Origin: Terrisporobacter petrolearius
Lineage (GTDB): Bacteria > Bacillota > Clostridia > Peptostreptococcales > Peptostreptococcaceae
Reading direction: 5' to 3' (one strand)
Assembly (NCBI RefSeq): GCF_032598785.1
Contig: NZ_CP102984.1
DNA: 64,000 nt
Part shown: positions 60,406 through 64,000 of the stretch, piece by piece
Numbering within the stretch: the stretch's first letter is position 1
Layout: each line of letters begins with the position of its first letter
The notes under the pieces: model-generated
What the model was told of the DNA's origin: nothing
The model's database searches: none
Seen by the model: only the letters and a program-made list of their open reading frames with translations
Position numbers and translations under genes: made by a program

Positions 60406-61519
60406 AAGAAGAATTTTTAAATATATAATAATCAGCGCATTAGAATTTGCCATAAGTGCAATATTGAGTTTAGCTGTTTTTGTCACATTATATAAAGTAA
60501 TTTATAATTTATATATTAATTATAGAACTCCAATATTAAATGTAGTAATTAAAGCTTTGTTTAGATTGAACGATAATTTTTTTGCAGGAAATATATACGG
60601 TATTATAGCAATTTTAATTTTCCTTTTAATATATTCTCTTATTACTTATAAAAAGTTCAAAAATGTATCCTTACTTGTGGATAATGTGGAAGAAATGTCA
60701 AAAGGAAATCTTGACAAGAAGATTGAATTAAAATCAAGAGGAGATATTGATCAAGTAGCACAAAATATTAACAGTATAGTGAAGCAGTTGAAAGATATAA
60801 CTGTGGAAGAAAGAAAAGCTCAACAAACTAAGACGGACTTAATTACAAATGTTTCTCACGATTTAAGAACACCCTTAACTTCAGTTATAGGATATTTAAA
60901 TCTTATTGAAGAGGGACGATACAAAGATGAAGTGGAGCTTATGTACTATGTGGATATAGCTTACGAAAAGTCTTTAAACTTAAACATACTTATTAATGAT
61001 TTGTTTGAACTTACTAAAATGCAAAACCGAGTTGTTAATTTTAACAAGGTTGAGCTGAATTTGGTAGAGCTAATAGGACAGTTAATTTCTCAACTTGAAA
61101 TACAATTTAGACAAGAAAATATGAATTGTAGAATAGACTTTTCTGTGGACAAACTTATAATAAATGCTGACCCAATTAAAATAGTAAGAGCTTTTGAAAA
61201 TCTTATTACAAATGCTATGAGATATGGAAAAGATGGACATTATGTGGATATAAAAGTAATTACAGAAGGAGAAATGGCAGTTGTTCAGGTAATAAATTAT
61301 GGAGAACCTATTCCAGTACTGGACTTACCTCATATATTTGATAGATTTTATAGAGTAGAAAAATCAAGAAATACATTCCAAGGTGGCTCAGGTTTAGGTC
61401 TTGCTATTACAAAAAATATTATAGAAGCTCATGATGGAAGTATCTGTGCTATTAGTAATAATGAAAGTACGACTTTTGAAGTTAAAATACCATATATAGA
61501 TGAATATAAAACTCTCTAA
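60383..61519 (+). CDS. VanS-type sensor histidine kinase
   Basis: A 378-residue membrane kinase. Two N-terminal hydrophobic segments (about 12-38 and 70-90) flank a short extracytoplasmic loop, followed by HAMP-like VDNVEEMSKGNLDKKIEL, the phospho-His in ITNVSHDLRTPLTSVIGYLN, the N-box ENLITNAMRYG and the G-boxes GGSGLGLAITKNII. The start (L/M)VIKLKNKRR in TTG 60383 resembles VanS exactly in position and sequence, so this start is kept; it lies inside the vanR gene. Ligand may be a glycopeptide or another envelope signal. Confidence 0.92.
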   Translation: MVIKLKNKRRIFKYIIISALEFAISAILSLAVFVTLYKVIYNLYINYRTPILNVVIKALFRLNDNFFAGNIYGIIAILIFLLIYSLITYKKFKNVSLLVDNVEEMSKGNLDKKIELKSRGDIDQVAQNINSIVKQLKDITVEERKAQQTKTDLITNVSHDLRTPLTSVIGYLNLIEEGRYKDEVELMYYVDIAYEKSLNLNILINDLFELTKMQNRVVNFNKVELNLVELIGQLISQLEIQFRQENMNCRIDFSVDKLIINADPIKIVRAFENLITNAMRYGKDGHYVDIKVITEGEMAVVQVINYGEPIPVLDLPHIFDRFYRVEKSRNTFQGGSGLGLAITKNIIEAHDGSICAISNNESTTFEVKIPYIDEYKTL

Positions 61520-61558
61520 GTAAACAGAATAATCTGTGTCTTGGAGAGTTTTTTATTT
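61508..61558 (+). terminator. terminator after the kinase gene
   Basis: AAAACTCTCTAAG (61508-61520) pairs with CTTGGAGAGTTTT (from 61540) with one mismatch, an inner ACAGA/TCTGT helix and a T-rich tail. Confidence 0.78.
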
Positions 61559-61648
61559 TATTTAGGGTATAAATAATTTATAACAAATTACACAATCTAT
61601 GAGAAGTAAGATTTTATATAGAAAATATAAATAAAAAGAGGTGAAAAA

Positions 61649-63145
61649 ATGGCACAGGAAAATCAAAGTAAGAATATGGGCTGGAATTTTGATAATAGTT
61701 ATAAAAATTTACCAAAGTCTTTTTATAGTGAAATAGATTTAAATCCAGTTAAAAAACCAGAGTTAGTTATTTTTAATGAGCATTTAGCAGAAGAGTTAAG
61801 ATTAAATGCACAATCATTGAAAAGTGAAGAAGGTTTACAAGTTTTAGCTGGAAATAAAAAAGTTGAAGGCGGTGCATATATTGCACAGGCTTATAGCGGC
61901 CATCAATTTGGTAATTTTACAATGCTAGGTGATGGAAGAGCAGTGCTAATTGGTGAACAAAAACTAGAAAACAAAACTTCAATGACAGGTTTTGATTCAA
62001 ATAGATATGATATTCAGTTAAAAGGAAGTGGAAAAACACCCTACTCTCGTGGTGGTGATGGAAGGGCAGTGCTTGGGCCAATGCTTCGTGAGTATATAAT
62101 TAGCGAAGCCATGTATAATCTTAAAATACCTACAACTCGTAGTTTAGCAGTAGTAAAAACAGGAGAAAAAGTTTATAGAGAATATGTGAAAGAAGGAGCC
62201 ATACTTACTAGAGTTGCAACAAGTCATCTTAGATTCGGTACTTTTGAATATGCTTTTAATTACTTGGGAAAAGAAGAAGTGAAAAAACTAGCTGACTATG
62301 CCATAGATAGACATTACCCCTATGTAAGAAATGATGAAAATAAATATTTAAGTTTTCTAAAAGAAGTAATAAAAGCTCATGCTAAGTTAACTGCCAAATG
62401 GCTATGTGTTGGTTTTATTCATGGTGTAATGAATACTGACAATATGACTATTAGTGGAGAAACTATTGATTATGGACCTTGTGCTTTTATGGATGTTTAT
62501 GATCCAGACACTGTATTTAGTTCTATTGATTTTCATGGAAGATATGCCTACAAAAATCAGCCAAACATGGCTTCTTGGAATATTTGTAGATTTGCAGAAA
62601 CACTGTTACCTTTAATAAGTGAAGATGCAGACACGGGCATAGATTTGGCACAAAAGGCTATATTTGAGTTTTCTGATTTGCATTTTGAATATTGGTTCTC
62701 ACAGATGAGAACCAAGCTAGGATTATTCAATGAAGAAGCTATGGATAAGGCTATAATAGAAGATTTATTAACTATGATGGAAAAATACAAAGAAGATTAT
62801 ACAAATACTTTTTTATCATTAACTTATAGAAAAAACATGAATAGAGGAATGTTCCTTACAGCTGAATTTACAAACTGGTATAAAAATTGGCAAGAAAGAT
62901 TGGAAAGACAAGAAGAGTCTATAGAGGAAGCTTATGAGCTTATGAAAGAGTCAAATCCAGTAGTTATACCAAGAAATCACAGAGTAGAAGAAGCACTAGA
63001 TGCAGCAGGTAATGGAGATTTTACAGTAATGGAAGATTTACTTTCTGTTCTTAGTAATCCTTATGAATATAAATTAGAGTGTGAAAAATACTTTGATTTA
63101 CCACAGCCTTCAGATTTACCTTACAGAACCTATTGTGGAACATAA
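61649..63145 (+). CDS. selO: SelO-family protein adenylyltransferase
   Basis: A 498-residue pseudokinase-fold enzyme (YdiU) that transfers AMP to protein side chains. Family features: GGAYIAQAYSGHQFGNFTML, GDGRAVLIGEQ, DIQLKGSGKTPYSRGGDGRAVL, SLAVVKTGE, THLRFGTFEY, HGVMNTDNMTISGETIDYGP and the C-terminal YRTYCGT. In bacteria SelO is linked to redox stress response. It is a single gene with AGAGGTG site. The end Cys is the position of Sec or Cys in other members. Confidence 0.95.
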   Translation: MAQENQSKNMGWNFDNSYKNLPKSFYSEIDLNPVKKPELVIFNEHLAEELRLNAQSLKSEEGLQVLAGNKKVEGGAYIAQAYSGHQFGNFTMLGDGRAVLIGEQKLENKTSMTGFDSNRYDIQLKGSGKTPYSRGGDGRAVLGPMLREYIISEAMYNLKIPTTRSLAVVKTGEKVYREYVKEGAILTRVATSHLRFGTFEYAFNYLGKEEVKKLADYAIDRHYPYVRNDENKYLSFLKEVIKAHAKLTAKWLCVGFIHGVMNTDNMTISGETIDYGPCAFMDVYDPDTVFSSIDFHGRYAYKNQPNMASWNICRFAETLLPLISEDADTGIDLAQKAIFEFSDLHFEYWFSQMRTKLGLFNEEAMDKAIIEDLLTMMEKYKEDYTNTFLSLTYRKNMNRGMFLTAEFTNWYKNWQERLERQEESIEEAYELMKESNPVVIPRNHRVEEALDAAGNGDFTVMEDLLSVLSNPYEYKLECEKYFDLPQPSDLPYRTYCGT

Positions 63146-63150
63146 TAATA

Positions 63151-63180
63151 ACCCTATATAAGTGATCACTTATATAGGGT
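63151..63180. terminator. palindromic bidirectional terminator after selO
   Basis: A perfect 30-base palindrome (ACCCTATATAAGTGA with its complement), followed by an A/T-rich tail on both sides. It lies between selO and the converging SH3-repeat gene. Confidence 0.78.
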
Positions 63181-63199
63181 ATTTATATATTTAATGTAA

Positions 63200-64000
63200 T
63201 TATATTTTCAAATAACTTCCAACCACATATCCAGTATAACTTTTATACTTAACTTTATACCATCCAGATGATAGTTTACTAACAATCTCAATAGTAGTGT
63301 TTTTAGGAATAGTAGTTATAATACTAGAAGAAGTAGAAGCACTTTTTCTAAGGTTAAGATTAGCAGAAGTAACACCTTTATTTGAAGAAGATGTATTAGA
63401 ATTACTGCCATTTAACTTGACATAGTCCTTAGAAACATACCCAGTATTACCTTTGTACTTAACCTTATACCAACCAGAAGTAGATTTATCAACAACCTCG
63501 ATAGTAGTATTTTTAGGAATAGTAGCTATAATACTAGAAGAGGTAGAAGTACTCTTTCTAAAATTAACATTAGCAGAAGTAACACCTTTGTCAGATGAAG
63601 ACGTACTAGGAGTTTCATTATTACTACTACTGCCGTTTAATTTAACATAGTCCTTAGAAACATATCCAGTATTACCTTTGTATTTAACCTTATACCAGCC
63701 AGAAGTAGATTTATCAACAACCTCGATAGTAGTATTTTTAGGAATAGTAGCTATAATACTAGAAGAAGTAGAAGCACTCTTTCTAAAGTTAACATTAGCA
63801 GAAGTAACTCCTTTTTCAGAAGAAGAAGTATTATCATTACTGCCGCTACCATTTAACTTGACATAGTCCTTAGAAACATACCCAGTATTACCTTTGTACT
63901 TAACTTTATACCAACCAGAAGTAGATTTATCAACAACTTCAACAGTAGTATTTTTAGGAATAGTTTCTATAATACTAGAAGAAGTAGAAGCACTCTTTCT
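63200..64000 (-). CDS. SH3-domain repeat protein, C-terminal part (cut by window end)
   Basis: The minus strand is open from the right edge to TAA at 63200-63202, giving 266 residues without a start, so the gene continues beyond the window. It contains at least four repeats of about 75 residues, each an SH3b domain (SH3_3 type): NVNFRKSASTSSSIIATIP, then IEVVDKSTSGWYKVKYKG, then YVSKDYVKLNG, joined by Ser/Asn/Thr linkers. Such domains bind peptidoglycan or cell-wall polymers. The last repeat (IEIVSKLSSGWYKVKYKSY) is the most diverged. Likely a secreted wall hydrolase or adhesin whose enzyme domain lies outside the window. Confidence 0.85.
   Translation of the reverse strand, partial: RKSASTSSSIIETIPKNTTVEVVDKSTSGWYKVKYKGNTGYVSKDYVKLNGSGSNDNTSSSEKGVTSANVNFRKSASTSSSIIATIPKNTTIEVVDKSTSGWYKVKYKGNTGYVSKDYVKLNGSSSNNETPSTSSSDKGVTSANVNFRKSTSTSSSIIATIPKNTTIEVVDKSTSGWYKVKYKGNTGYVSKDYVKLNGSNSNTSSSNKGVTSANLNLRKSASTSSSIITTIPKNTTIEIVSKLSSGWYKVKYKSYTGYVVGSYLKI

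Noticed and set aside
58990..61519. Complete vancomycin resistance cluster
   Set aside because: Only VanY/VanR/VanS-like genes are present; no dehydrogenase, ligase or VanX follow.
63453..63866. Two similar plus-strand frames (both starting MYLTLYQPEVDLST)
   Set aside because: They are antisense shadows of the SH3 repeats on the minus strand; the similarity comes from the repeat.
1..64000. tRNA, rRNA or tmRNA genes
   Set aside because: No cloverleaf-like GC-rich 75-base segments or rRNA motifs were recognised on either strand.

Overview
The window is AT-rich DNA with strong purine-rich ribosome-binding sites (AGGAGG/AAGGGG types), occasional TTG/GTG starts, spore genes, Stickland/amino-acid-type metabolism and an anaerobe's Hcp. 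This fits a spore-forming, amino-acid-fermenting clostridium; the protein styles suggest the Peptostreptococcaceae (Paraclostridium/Paeniclostridium-like). That placement is inference, since no rRNA lies in the window.

Layout. 1-1276: end of a peptide/lipoprotein-type ABC exporter. 1277-5300: unknown gene, M20 amidohydrolase, SspF-like spore protein, methyltransferase and Hsp33. 5389-8649: a GntR/YtrA-controlled ABC operon behind a striking double palindromic operator. 8650-11341: a degenerate accessory region with orphan immunity-like genes, Rhs/YD-repeat and toxin-tail relics, and two copies of a structured repeat whose internal hexamer differs between copies but stays self-complementary (the best candidate for something undescribed). 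11355-18391: SleC-like cortex-lytic protein, a MalY/PatB C-S lyase with an amino-acid ABC importer, and an AgcS symporter. 18512-23326: glycerophosphodiesterase (minus strand), GlpP and its antitermination leader, and an anaerobic glycerol-3-phosphate oxidation set. 23591-32742: the CggR-controlled lower glycolysis cluster cggR-gap-pgk-tpiA-gpmI, then eno and pyk. 33027-38186: a LacI-type regulator and a bcd-etfB-etfA-kal group that makes and reduces crotonyl-CoA. 38272-40987: HAD phosphatase, MsrAB, SecG and a PH-domain protein. 41288-50867: a PRD-regulated operon combining a lactose/cellobiose-type PTS, two peptidases, a second C-S lyase/aminotransferase and mannose-6-phosphate isomerase; its EIIC gene is cut by a fresh IS256-family insertion with intact terminal repeats and an 8-bp target duplication. 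50931-56677: AEC transporter, RNase R, an unknown basic protein and Hcp with a CRP/FNR-type site. 56977-64000: an unknown gene pair, a VanY/VanR/VanS-like module, SelO and the end of a minus-strand SH3-repeat protein that runs off the window.

How the parts connect. Glycerol enters through G3P oxidation into the triose pool and is processed by the glycolytic cluster to pyruvate; CggR and GlpP each sit beside their own cis-signal. Amino-acid uptake and C-S lyase genes, Kal and the acyl-CoA dehydrogenase/Etf group point to amino-acid fermentation to butyryl-CoA. Most transcription units end in clear hairpin-plus-U terminators, several of them serving converging genes.

No rRNA, tRNA or CRISPR array was recognised. 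All assignments come from reading motifs by eye; no database search was run.
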